The position numbers were made by a program, and so were the translations under genes. Shown piece after piece: positions 1-9,605 of a DNA stretch of 64,000 nt. The first letter of the stretch is position 1; every line of letters begins with the position of its first letter. Origin of the DNA: Entamoeba invadens IP1 (lineage: Eukaryota > Evosea > Mastigamoebida > Endamoebidae). The stretch lies in contig NW_004191814.1 in assembly GCF_000330505.1 (NCBI RefSeq), positions 97,695 to 161,694 on the forward strand. Direction: 5' to 3'. The notes beneath the pieces were generated by a model that worked only from the letters and a program-made list of their open reading frames with translations, ran no database searches and was not told the origin of the DNA.

Positions 1-26
1 CTAAAGGAATTCAATTAGTCTCAAAC

Positions 27-3000
27 ATGAATAACGAAGAAATCGATCAAGCGCGAATAGAGACGGAAAAAAGAAATTTGGAGATCCGAGCAAACATCGA
101 CGACGCTTATAAACGAAAACAAGTCGTTCGGACCGAAATGCTCCGACTCACATCCGAAAATCAAAAGGCTGAAAATGATTATCAAAAGGATTTGAAGAAA
201 CTCGACGCAAAGAAAAAGGAGATGATACACAAACAAGAATTGGTCAAACAGAAAATCGCGGGACTCAAAGTGGAGGAGAAGCAAGAAGAGTTGAAAAGAA
301 GAGAAGAAATCAATATGCAGCTTGTGACAGACATTAACGATTTAAAAGATAAACAATTAGAAAAGGATAACCAACTCAAAAAGGTGAAAAAAGACACGTT
401 CAAAATTGGTGTATTGATCGAGAACACCACAGATGAAGTCAACGAAATCGAAAAGTCGATTCAAGAAGATAAAATACGAGACAAGTCGCTCCGTGACCAA
501 ACAGAAAAGGCGAAAATTCAAACCGCAAAGGTACAAAACCAAACGAAAATTGTTAAGGTTGACAAAGATATGATTATTCAAGAACGACAAGAAGTCGAAG
601 CATCAACAGAAAAGAAACTTGATGAAGTCGACCTCTTGTCAGAAACACTCAATAAATTGGAAAAAGAGACTTTCGACGCTGAGGTCGATAGAGACAGAGC
701 AGAACAAACATTAGCAGACACCACCGAGCGAAATCAACGAATGTTAGACGCTTTAGAAGCCAAGTTGAATCACACATTGAGTCGAGAGAAAAAGGCGATG
801 GACAAGTCGCACAAAAAGAATAATGCCGAAAACAAAAAAGCGCGAGAGAAGAGAAAACAGACCCGGAGAGAAAAACAGAAAGTCGAAGACGCAATTGAAG
901 ACCAAAAACTTGCAAAGAAAATCACTGAGACGAAATTGACGACGTTGGAAGAACAAGCAGAAATTCTTGACGACCGCACCGATCAACAAGTCGAGCAGAT
1001 AACAAATCAGGACGCAGCTATCGAGGCGAAACTCAAAGAAATCAACGAAAACAGAAAAAAAATATCACAACAACAAAAGACCAGATTTGTGGAACAAACA
1101 GTTGCTGGTATCGGGGCTAAAGCTGCACCCAAATCTAATATTGTTATAGATAAAGATGTTGAAGCCACTGTCTCTAAAAAATATAAAGAAGAACGAAAGA
1201 AAAAGAAGAGTGCGTACGACGACTTTATTAAAGAAGTGGAGGACATTAAGATTGAGGCACCTAAGAGAGAGAAGAAGGCACGTGCTGCTCCATCAAAACC
1301 GGAAGATGATCTCTTCGAGAAGGAAATGGAAGAGCGAAAGAAGAAGTACGCATATCTGGACGTTGACGCTGTCGACAAATTACACCGAGATAACACTAAA
1401 TTGGACCAATTAGTTCGTGAAGAGAAAAGGCAAATTGAACTTGACAGACAAAAGAAATTGAGTGATTTAGTCGACGAACAACAGAAGATCCAAGACCGAC
1501 TCAGAGAAGAACAAGAGGAGGTTAAAAAGGAATTCCAAGAGAAGCGCGAGAAGTGGCGTAAAGAGCGTAGAGAGGTATATAAACTTGTTAATGTGATTGT
1601 CGATATTACCGACTTTTTGCCCACAATTCCAGAAGCGCGTGAGATCTCGTTGAATCAAAGTCAAAGAGCATATAAGATGTTGGAGTGGGAAAATAAGACT
1701 GTTGTTGACGATTTATTCAAAGAGTGGGCGACCAGAAGAAATGGATTTATGGATAAGTTTGATGAAACAAGAAAGAGCACAATAAAACATGTCAGGTGTC
1801 CCATGAACCCAGTGGAAGAAGATTCACACGACTTCCTTAGTTTCACGAAATTGAGTGGAACGACTGGAAACGGGGACAAGTCTGTTTTTGTCAAATCGAA
1901 ACAAAGAATGAAAGCAAAGGAAGAGGCAGAAAAGAAGGAAAAGTATGGCATGCTTGGCGAAATGGACGGACACTCTCCCCGATTTGAGATGGGTGTTGAC
2001 ACTGAAATTATGGATGAGAGTGGTCATATTAATAGTGAGAATGGTCCGATACCAATTGCGTTTTTCTTGGACGATATGGACGATGAAGACAAAGATGTGC
2101 AACGTAAAATTGAAGCGGAAAAGCGTCGTAAGATGGAAGAAGAACAACGACTCATTGAAGCGGAACAGAAGCGGAGAGCTGAAGAGGAAGCAAGACGTAA
2201 AGCGGAACTGGCAGAGAGAGAACGACAAGAGATTGAACGTAAACGACTTGAAGAGCAAAAACGTATCGAAGAAGAAGAGCGTATTAAACGCGAAATTGAA
2301 GAAGCAAAAGCGAAGGCTGAACTTGAAAAGCAAAAAGCAGAAGCAGAGCGTGTCAGGCTTGAGAACGAAAAGAAGAGAATTGAAGCCGAAAAACTTCGAA
2401 TACAAAAAGAGAAAGAAAGACTTGAAGAAGAGAGGAAACAAAAACTCGAGGAGGAAAGGAAGAAATTGGAGGAGAGTGAGCGGATAAGAAGAGAAGAAGA
2501 AGACGCAAAAAGAAAGGCTGCTGACGAACTTAGAAAGAAGCAAGAAGAAGAGAGAATAAAAGAAGAGTTGAGACTGAAGCGAGAGCACGAAGAGCTGATG
2601 AGAATTGAAGCCATAAAGGCACTTGAGAGGCAAAAACGTGAAGAAGAAGCTCAAAGACTTGAAGAAGAAAAACTTCAAAAACTTAAAGAAGAAAACGAGC
2701 GCAAAGAGAGGGAGGAAAATGAGAGAAAGATGCGTGAAGCCGAGGAAGAGAAAATTAGAAAACAACAAGAAGAATTGCTCGAGAAATTGAAAATTGCAAA
2801 ATTGGCAGAAGAAAAAGCAAAAGCAGAGGCGGCTGAAAAGGCAAAACTTGAAGAAGAAGCCAAACGTGACGCTGAGCGGCTGAGACAACTCAGAGAACAA
2901 GAAGAGAAAGAACGCATAGAGAAAGCGAGACTCGAGAAAGAAAGAATAGAAAAGGAACGCATTGAGAAGGAAAGAATTGAGCAAGAAAGAATTGCAAAAG

Positions 3001-4697
3001 AAAAAGCTGAACAAGAGCGCCTTGTGCAGAAACAAAAAGAAGAAAAAGAAAAAGAACGGTTGGCACAAGAAATGATCGAGAAAGAGAAGCGTGACAAGGA
3101 ATTAGCTGCGAAAAAACTAGTTGACATGGAAATTGCCAATGAAAAAGAAAGAGCTGAAAAGGAACACAAAGAGAAAGAAGAAAAAGAGAGGATGAAGGCA
3201 CTGCAAGTTGCTGAGGAGAAAGCGAAAGCCGAGGCTGAACGTGAACGTCTCCGAAAAGAACAAGAAGAAAAAGACCGTCTTGAAAAAGAGCGGATAGCAA
3301 GAGAAAAAATGGAACAAGAAGTGAAAGAGCGAGCTGAAAAGATGATGAAAGAAAAAGCAGAGGCGGAAGCACAAGCAGCACAACTTGCTAAAGAAAAGGC
3401 TGAGGCGGAAGTTGCTCGTATCAAAGCAGAAAACGAACGAAAAGCTGCTGAGGCTGAGCACCAAGCTATGTTGGAGAAATTAGAAAGGATGAGAATCGAG
3501 AAAGAGAACGAAGCGAAAAAGAGGGCTGCTGAGGAACAAGCCCGCAAAGAACGCGAGAAGCAAGAACAACTTTTGGAAGAAAACAGGAAAAGGGAAGAAC
3601 AAAAACTGCGCGAGAAGGAAGAGGCGGAACGCAAAGAACGAGAGGAAAAGAAACGTGAAATTGAAGAACAGAAACGCAAGATAGAAGAGGAGCGTCAGCG
3701 TGTAGAAGACGAGAAGAAAGCGGAAGAGGCGAAGCGTCGTGCCGAGGAAAAGTGGCGACAAGAAGAAAACGAGAAATTGAAATTGGAGAACGAGCGTTTG
3801 AGGAAATTGGCTGAAGAGAATGAGCGTCTTGAGAATCAAAGGAAATTGATTGAACAACAACAACATGAAAAAGAAATGGAACTCAAACGTATTGAAGACG
3901 AGAAACAGAAGGAGCTTGAAGAAAAGAAACGAGCGATTGAAGAAGAAAGAAAGGCAAGAGAAGAGGCGGAGAGAGTGAGAAAGGAGAATGAAGACAAGGA
4001 AATTGCACGCAAAGAAGCCGAAGAAAAAGCCCGTCGTGAGGAATTTGAGAAAAAAAGGAAAGATGCAGAGGAAGAGCGCAACAAGAAAGCGCGGGAGGAT
4101 ATGGAAAGGTATCAAAAAGAAAAGGCGGCAAGACTTCTTAAGAAAAACAGAAAGACGGCAAAGAGACAAGTAGCGCCACTTGCGCAGTCGCAATTCATCA
4201 GTCCACTCGGTCGATCTAAGTCGCCAGTGGGAAGTCCAAGATTGTCAGACACTGTCCAGAGAAAGATCGAGGAGAAAGAAGGAAGTGTTGTGATGGGAAC
4301 AACACCTGTTGCCACACCAACAAAGCGAAGGGGTGTTGTAACGTCGTCTCAACCTGAAGAATCACAAACGCTGTTCTATCCGTCTGCAATCAAGTCGAGT
4401 GTGTCATTTTCGACACCAGGAACTCCAGTCAAAGAGAATGTAAAAGCGGACCAGACGATGGGACATTTGTCAAAGAAGGTCAACAGTACAGTCAATTCAG
4501 AAATGGTTGAAAAAGACAGACTGAAGACACAAAAGAGTAGACGGTTTTCGTTCAGAGAAAAGAAATATGTTGAAGATATTATGCCGGAGTTAGTCGATGG
4601 AGGCGAGGTTAATCTTGAGAGAGAGGGGGTCAGTGGAAAGGTAGCAAAACCAAAAAAGCAAAAACAGTCGGGAAAGAGTCGATGTTCCATTGTTTAA
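27..4697 (+). CDS. Giant coiled-coil protein with C-terminal CaaX box
   Basis: Intact frame of 1556 residues from the first ATG. Residues 1-350 form an acidic/basic coiled coil. Residues 350-700 are mixed, with a less helical stretch around 540-690 (DITDFLPTIPEAREI). Residues 705-1380 are an almost unbroken E/K/R-rich helix (EERIKREIEEAKAKAELE type) that could be a long coiled coil or a single alpha-helix. The tail from about 1385 is basic and Ser/Thr/Pro-rich, with several SP/TP sites, two of them full S/T-P-x-K CDK consensus sites (ATPTKRR, GTPVK). The protein ends in a polybasic stretch and CSIV, a CaaX prenylation signal. It is probably a structural rod anchored to a membrane by a lipid. 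The layout resembles lamin-like proteins, but homology is not shown: this is inference from architecture. No intron is needed. Confidence 0.85.
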   Translation: MNNEEIDQARIETEKRNLEIRANIDDAYKRKQVVRTEMLRLTSENQKAENDYQKDLKKLDAKKKEMIHKQELVKQKIAGLKVEEKQEELKRREEINMQLVTDINDLKDKQLEKDNQLKKVKKDTFKIGVLIENTTDEVNEIEKSIQEDKIRDKSLRDQTEKAKIQTAKVQNQTKIVKVDKDMIIQERQEVEASTEKKLDEVDLLSETLNKLEKETFDAEVDRDRAEQTLADTTERNQRMLDALEAKLNHTLSREKKAMDKSHKKNNAENKKAREKRKQTRREKQKVEDAIEDQKLAKKITETKLTTLEEQAEILDDRTDQQVEQITNQDAAIEAKLKEINENRKKISQQQKTRFVEQTVAGIGAKAAPKSNIVIDKDVEATVSKKYKEERKKKKSAYDDFIKEVEDIKIEAPKREKKARAAPSKPEDDLFEKEMEERKKKYAYLDVDAVDKLHRDNTKLDQLVREEKRQIELDRQKKLSDLVDEQQKIQDRLREEQEEVKKEFQEKREKWRKERREVYKLVNVIVDITDFLPTIPEAREISLNQSQRAYKMLEWENKTVVDDLFKEWATRRNGFMDKFDETRKSTIKHVRCPMNPVEEDSHDFLSFTKLSGTTGNGDKSVFVKSKQRMKAKEEAEKKEKYGMLGEMDGHSPRFEMGVDTEIMDESGHINSENGPIPIAFFLDDMDDEDKDVQRKIEAEKRRKMEEEQRLIEAEQKRRAEEEARRKAELAERERQEIERKRLEEQKRIEEEERIKREIEEAKAKAELEKQKAEAERVRLENEKKRIEAEKLRIQKEKERLEEERKQKLEEERKKLEESERIRREEEDAKRKAADELRKKQEEERIKEELRLKREHEELMRIEAIKALERQKREEEAQRLEEEKLQKLKEENERKEREENERKMREAEEEKIRKQQEELLEKLKIAKLAEEKAKAEAAEKAKLEEEAKRDAERLRQLREQEEKERIEKARLEKERIEKERIEKERIEQERIAKEKAEQERLVQKQKEEKEKERLAQEMIEKEKRDKELAAKKLVDMEIANEKERAEKEHKEKEEKERMKALQVAEEKAKAEAERERLRKEQEEKDRLEKERIAREKMEQEVKERAEKMMKEKAEAEAQAAQLAKEKAEAEVARIKAENERKAAEAEHQAMLEKLERMRIEKENEAKKRAAEEQARKEREKQEQLLEENRKREEQKLREKEEAERKEREEKKREIEEQKRKIEEERQRVEDEKKAEEAKRRAEEKWRQEENEKLKLENERLRKLAEENERLENQRKLIEQQQHEKEMELKRIEDEKQKELEEKKRAIEEERKAREEAERVRKENEDKEIARKEAEEKARREEFEKKRKDAEEERNKKAREDMERYQKEKAARLLKKNRKTAKRQVAPLAQSQFISPLGRSKSPVGSPRLSDTVQRKIEEKEGSVVMGTTPVATPTKRRGVVTSSQPEESQTLFYPSAIKSSVSFSTPGTPVKENVKADQTMGHLSKKVNSTVNSEMVEKDRLKTQKSRRFSFREKKYVEDIMPELVDGGEVNLEREGVSGKVAKPKKQKQSGKSRCSIV

Positions 4698-5004
4698 GTA
4701 CTTTGATTAATGTGTTTTGAGTAGTTCATTTTGAGTTATATAAAGTATATGTGGTAATGTGAGTAATACATCGTTATTATTAAATACTATACAATACAAC
4801 TATAAATGAATAAAAGAGTTTGTAATTTAAAATCAAATCGAAAGAAGGCTGGAGGGTGATGGCAAATATGTCATATCATTGTTTAACACACAACAAATCA
4901 TTGTTTTTTCTTCTAAGAACATAAACATATATGACAAAGAGTGGATGCAAATTATAATTGAAGATTTATAATTAGAAATGAACTTCTTCAACTACTAAAT
5001 ACAT
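4698..5004. other. Intergenic, AT-rich
   Basis: I see no gene here. A seven-codon upstream frame (ATG at 4978, stop at 4996) precedes the next gene's start. Confidence 0.5.
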
Positions 5005-5334
5005 ATGGAATACCCAACAATAAAAGCCCATCACATTCAAAACGTTTGTTAGCAATTTCTATGGTACATAATTGATTTTCAGGGAATAACGGAATATCAA
5101 GTTTGGTGGAGTGACAACGAGTCAACGTGGGAGAAGAAAGAAGACTTGGAAAATAGCGAATACAAGCCACTCATTACAAAGTATACCAAGGAGTTTTCAC
5201 ACTCGGACATTCCCCTTAAAATTATAGGTAAATCACTTCTCAATGACACGCTATTTGTTCGGTGGAGAGACGGGTCTTATCAATTCACCTCTGATGTCGG
5301 TTTAATATATGACTATCCCGAGTTATGCATTTAA
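5005..5334 (+). CDS. Small HP1-like chromodomain / partial chromo-shadow protein
   Basis: Two exons: 5005-5043 and 5092-5334, with a 48-base intron 5044-5091 (GTTTGT...TTTTCAG). The spliced protein is 93 residues. The N-terminal half reads as a chromodomain: a short first strand (MEYPTIKAHHIQN), then EYQVWWSDNESTWEKKEDL, which matches the family pattern EYxVxWxxxxxxTWExxxxL, including the W residues that help form the methyl-lysine cage. After about 12 residues, PLKIIGKSLLNDTLFVRWRDG looks like the start of a chromo-shadow domain. The protein stops where the shadow domain's last helices (the dimer interface in HP1) would be. The expected role is reading methylated histone tails. The start is the first ATG after an in-frame stop; a further upstream exon cannot be excluded. 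Confidence 0.7.
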
Positions 5335-5662
5335 CACTTTGTGTATATTTTGTTATATATAACATTGTTTTATGGAGATAATAATATCTGTTATTATTTC
5401 CTTTCATATTTTTAGTAAAAAGAGAAGAAATTATTTAATTATAAATAAAATAATTAATTAAAAGGACAACTAAATAGAGATATAAAGGATTCATAAAATT
5501 AAACATGTATGATTCACATATTTTTCGTAAACTATTGAAAATGAGTTATTGAAATATTGTGTTCTGCAAGTAATTTTAGTTATAATTAAACTCTCTAGTT
5601 TAAGGAAAAAATAATGAATTTCGAATGTTTTTTAAATAATGAACTAGTCTTGATTATCAGAA
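5335..5662. other. Intergenic, AT-rich
   Basis: No coding potential or repeat was recognised. It presumably holds the terminator of the chromodomain gene and the promoter of the RhoGEF gene. Confidence 0.5.
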
Positions 5663-7505
5663 ATGACATTTCAAAATGATATCAACAAATTTCTGAAAAG
5701 CATCTTTAAAGAAGATTTGGATGAAGTGACGACAATTGTCACCAAGCAATGCTACAAAGTTGAACAGTTGAATGATATGTTCAAGAAGGCTGAGTTACCC
5801 AGTTTAGGATTGAATCGTCAACAGCTTGCTAATCTTGTGGGTGGCTTACAAAAGAGGGAGAAACGTATCAAAACGTTGGTTGAAGAATTCAAATACAAGT
5901 ACAATTATGTGATGGATATAAGAACTTGGTCTCCTCTTATGTTTGCGCGTTATTTAGTGCACAATGGGGTGGCTCACCGTGATGCCTTTATTATAGCGAC
6001 TTCGACACAACCAAAGGACTTTATAGAATCAAATGATGTGATCAATGGAATGGATATTGAACTTATAGAAGAAGTCAAAAAGCAGATGCGCAAAGATTAT
6101 GCGTCCCTTGTTATTTTGAGGGCTTTAAGGGAGACCACAAAGAAACACAACGCATACAAAATGAATAGAAGAGCCTTTGCTGTTGAAGAAATAGTCACAA
6201 CAGAACAAACCTTTTTTGGAATTATAGAAATCTTGGAGATCTTAAGTAAATGCGAACTTCTTACTGAACCTGAAAGGAAATCATTGTTTGATGGTTTGGA
6301 CACTGTTTACAATATAAGCAAATTGTTTCTCGAGCAAACTAAAACGTGGTCGAGTGATTATAAGAATGCAAATGTTGCTAACTTCTTTATTGCCTTCTGC
6401 CCTTTACTCAAGATGTATATGGATTATGTAGCTAAGTTCAATTTGAAAGTAAAGGCCAAGATCGACTTGGATAAGAAGAAACCGGAATTCAAAAAATGGG
6501 TGCAAGAAGAACTCCAAAAATACAAGACAAGCACCATGAACGCCACTGATTTGGCAATTTTGGCAATAACTCCAGTTCAAAGAGTCATGCGATACGAAAT
6601 GTTGTTGGAACAAGTGTACAAAGCCACACCAGCTTGCCATCCCGACATCAAAAACATGGAAATTGCTATACAAAAGATTCATGTTATGTCCCATCAAGTC
6701 GACAAGATGACAAATCAGTTAAAGAAATATCAAGACTTATCAGAAATACTTGGTCGAATAACAGGACTTCAAAACCAATTCTTTGAAGATGGAACGATCT
6801 TTATCGACTTGACAAAAGCGTGGTTTGTTAATTACAAAAAACCAATGGAAGTGATGCTAATAATGTACGATAAGATGCTGATAGTGTGTGAATTCGTCGA
6901 TACTGCTCTGTTGCTTTCTGACCAGACCAAGTATTTGAAATGTTACAACCAATATTTTCTGATTGAACTCACGCTGTGTGATCCGACTGAAAGTGGGATT
7001 GATCTGGGTGTGACAAATAATCACATCTGTTTGAAGTTCAAAAGGAATGGGAAGGATGTGTACAATATCTTTAAATTTGAAGAAAACGATGTATTCGAAA
7101 AATTTGTAAACGATTTGAAACATTATATTGAAAAAGACAATAAACGGGTTGAAGACGCACAGTCAACAATTCAAGACGATTTGAAGGAAAAGGCTACAAA
7201 GGCTAAAGCGTTAATTAACCAAATTGGTAATTTGGACAAATCACGTTTGTTTTTTTTTTGTTGATACTTTGTGGCTTTTTTATTCAAACAAAAAATCACA
7301 GGTAGGACCTTGGCGTAAAAGGTATGAAGGGATTGACAGAGAGGAGTTAAACAAGCTGACGAAAAACGTCCATACTACCACAAATACTCCACGTGATGTG
7401 CCACAAAGCGTTTCTTCTGCACATGTCAGTACTGATTCAACTTCACAAAGTACGTGTTCAACGTCTACCTTAGGTACAAAGAGCGAGAATGATAAAAAGG
7501 AATAA
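5663..7505 (+). CDS. Rho guanine nucleotide exchange factor (DH-PH)
   Basis: Two exons: 5663-7244 and 7306-7505. The 61-base intron 7245-7305 begins GTTTGT and ends GTAG. Splicing at the nearby CAG (7299-7301) would give an immediate stop, so the TAG site is preferred. The product is 593 residues. Residues 1-165 are a helical N-terminal region of unknown type. A DH domain starts near 170 (AVEEIVTTEQTFFGIIEIL) and runs to about 360, including the conserved-region-3-like helix TPVQRVMRYEMLLEQV. A PH domain follows at about 375-485 (DLTKAWFVNYKKPMEVMLIMYDKMLIV). The C-terminal tail made by exon 2 is Ser/Thr-rich. It should activate Rho/Rac GTPases at the membrane to drive actin changes. The target GTPase cannot be told from sequence. 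Confidence 0.88.
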
Positions 7506-7580
7506 ATGTGTTAGTCGTAGTTGTTGTATTAAGAGAGATATGATATACTTTGTAAGAATAGAACGAATAATGAAAATAGA

Positions 7581-8525
7581 TTATTTCCAAAGAGCAATCA
7601 TCTTTTGTAAAACTAACTCTTTGATGTATTTCAAGTCTTCTTCGGTATGCCTTGTGACGAGACCGACAGCAGAGTCGTTCAATTCGATGATGTAATTTTT
7701 GTTTGTTACTGGGTCGTGTATCCCATCAAGAGCACAAATGTCCATGCCAAGTGCGTTAGAAGCGAGGTCGACATATCGCTTATAATCTTCACTCAAAGGA
7801 ACGTCGTTGTCCGTCTGATTCATCCCCTTTCCTTTCCAACACGAAGAGACTCTCTGAAAGGCTCTGTAATGATTTCCTATCTTCTGGATTCTAAAGTCAT
7901 AGTCCCACTTAATGTAAGGCTCTGTTGTAATGTACCGATCCTGCATAGCAACCAACGAAACTAAGTCGTCGAAGTCCTCCTGGTTCTCTAACTTCATCTT
8001 GCCAAACCCGGCGTGGACCGTCCCTAACTTGGCGACGAGAGGAAACCCGGTGTTGAAGTTCATCGACGTCCATGAGGGGTAATACGTTTGTGGAATCAAT
8101 GGGAACTTGTCACCAAGCTCTTTATGGATCTTGAGCAATTTGGAGTAAATGACAGGCTTTTCTAAGCAGTTGTAGAGAGACTCCAATGTGTTGACGGAAG
8201 GAATGTTACAATACATAAAACCTAAGAGGGTGTTTTTCCAATTTTGCCCAAAAACACCCATACAAGCACCACGAATCAGAAGAAAGTCTGGTTGAAAAGA
8301 CCGGACTGAGTTCATTGGAGTGTTTGGAATGGCGTATTTGCTTGGTTGGAGAGAAACTATGCATCCGCTATCGCTATAACTTGTCAAGACCATCTCATCC
8401 CACATCGAAAACTCGACGACTAACTCAGCCTTTCCTATTTTGCAGTTTTTAAAGAGGTCGTACCAATTAATAGTAGGACGGCCTCCGATCACTAAGAGAC
8501 GCTTTTGAGACGGTGCGGACTTCAT
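7581..8525 (-). CDS. Synapsin-like ATP-grasp protein
   Basis: Single-exon frame of 314 residues. It reads as the synapsin C domain almost alone. The N-terminal lobe has LLVIGG and FQPDFLLIRGACMG, then IPSVNTLESLYNCLEKPVIY, LGDKFPLIPQTYYP, the nucleotide loop KLGTVHAGFGKMKLEN (about 165-180), EPYIKWDYDFRIQKIGNHYRAF, and the metal/ATP strand ELNDSAVGL (about 278-286). Each block aligns in order with animal synapsins (compare FPLIDQTFYP, GHAHSGMGK, DVRVQKIG). The N-terminal PKA-site domain A and the proline-rich C-terminal domains of animal synapsins are absent. Synapsins bind ATP and coat secretory vesicles; here a vesicle or ATP-grasp ligase role is inferred only. Another ATP-grasp subfamily is the alternative, but the fit is specific to synapsin. 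Confidence 0.82.
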   Translation of the reverse strand: MKSAPSQKRLLVIGGRPTINWYDLFKNCKIGKAELVVEFSMWDEMVLTSYSDSGCIVSLQPSKYAIPNTPMNSVRSFQPDFLLIRGACMGVFGQNWKNTLLGFMYCNIPSVNTLESLYNCLEKPVIYSKLLKIHKELGDKFPLIPQTYYPSWTSMNFNTGFPLVAKLGTVHAGFGKMKLENQEDFDDLVSLVAMQDRYITTEPYIKWDYDFRIQKIGNHYRAFQRVSSCWKGKGMNQTDNDVPLSEDYKRYVDLASNALGMDICALDGIHDPVTNKNYIIELNDSAVGLVTRHTEEDLKYIKELVLQKMIALWK

Positions 8526-8890
8526 TGATCTTCAAAGTTGATTCTCATAATTAAACATATTATGATTCCTCTTTATTTTTATTTGAGTGAATTACCCGTA
8601 TGTTTGCGAATAATTCCACTAATATACACAATCAAAAATACATATTTTTATCCGATTTTTCATTACTAAAGTCGTTTTAATATTATTATAGTTTTAAATG
8701 CTAAACGTTATTATTCAACTATTAGTATTGTTTGTTTTTAAACGGCATATCCGCACTCTTGGGTAGTTTTATTCGTATTTGAAAACTTTTTAATAACTTG
8801 TAATTTAAGAATTAAAAATTACTAGTAAAACAAAAAACATTGAGTGTTTGTCATAAAATATGGAAAAAAAGGATAAAACGTTAAGCAATA
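8526..8890. other. Intergenic, AT-rich
   Basis: No gene seen; this is the upstream flank of the synapsin-like gene and of the MITE. Bases 8889-8890 are the left TA of the MITE target site. Confidence 0.5.
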
Positions 8891-9108
8891 CAGTAGGGAA
8901 AATGAACCTTAGCCCAGGAAATGTACTTTAGCCCAAAGAAATTCCTATATTTTTCTTTAAAAACACGGGTTTTTACTAAAAAACAAATATTTAAGAAAAT
9001 TGACTTTTATTTAGGTATAGTTTATTATTTTAATATAACAATAGAAAATAATTAGTTTTTCTTTGGGCTAAGGTTAATTTCATGGGCGAAGGTTTAATGG
9101 CCCAACTG
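8891..9108. mobile_element. MITE with mariner-like TA target duplication
   Basis: A 218-base element with imperfect terminal inverted repeats of about 51 bases. The left end starts CAGTAGGGAAAATGAACCTT; the reverse complement of the right end starts CAGTTGGGCCATTAAACCTT. Both inner ends finish with TTAGCCCAAAGAAA. The motif YTTAGCCCA occurs twice in the left arm. It is flanked on both sides by TA (8889-8890, 9109-9110). There is no coding capacity. Size, inverted repeats and TA duplication fit a non-autonomous Tc1/mariner element. Confidence 0.8.
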
Positions 9109-9110
9109 TA

Positions 9111-9605
9111 GATCGAATAAATTATATCTATTTTGGAATTTCACCCCAATTATTGAGTTTATGAGAAATATCTTCCCAAAAATGTGTCAAAAACAAGATA
9201 CTGGTGAAAAAAACGTCGAAAAGAATACGTCAAGTATATTTGAACAGATAGAACCAATATCTTGGTCTTTGAATTGAAACCAACAGGATGCGAATAACCG
9301 TTTATTATTGATTGGTAATTATTAGTGTTATTTCCCGTATTTTAGTCTCGATTTATAACGGAGTTGCCTGAAAATGCGAACTTACTATCTTTGCTCTTTG
9401 CTAACCAAACAAAAAATAAATTTTCGTCGTTCTTTGTTCTCGAATTGAATAATAAATAACTAGAAAAAATAGAATTTGTCTACAATGGATATAATTGAAA
9501 AAGACGAGAACAAAAATGGCAAGTTAAAATGCTGGAAATATATCCAAAAACAACAAAACGCCGAAAATACAATACAATGATTTATTGCACCTGGTTGTCG
9601 TTATT
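9111..9605. other. Intergenic, AT-rich
   Basis: No gene or clear repeat recognised between the MITE and the downstream end of the next minus-strand gene. Confidence 0.4.

Noticed and set aside
1824..3679. Long minus-strand frames rich in Phe/Leu or Ser opposite the coiled-coil gene
   Set aside because: They mirror the GAA/AAG/GAG codons of the plus-strand Lys/Glu-rich protein (TTC/CTT/CTC read as Phe, Leu or Ser) and have no domain or independent start signal.
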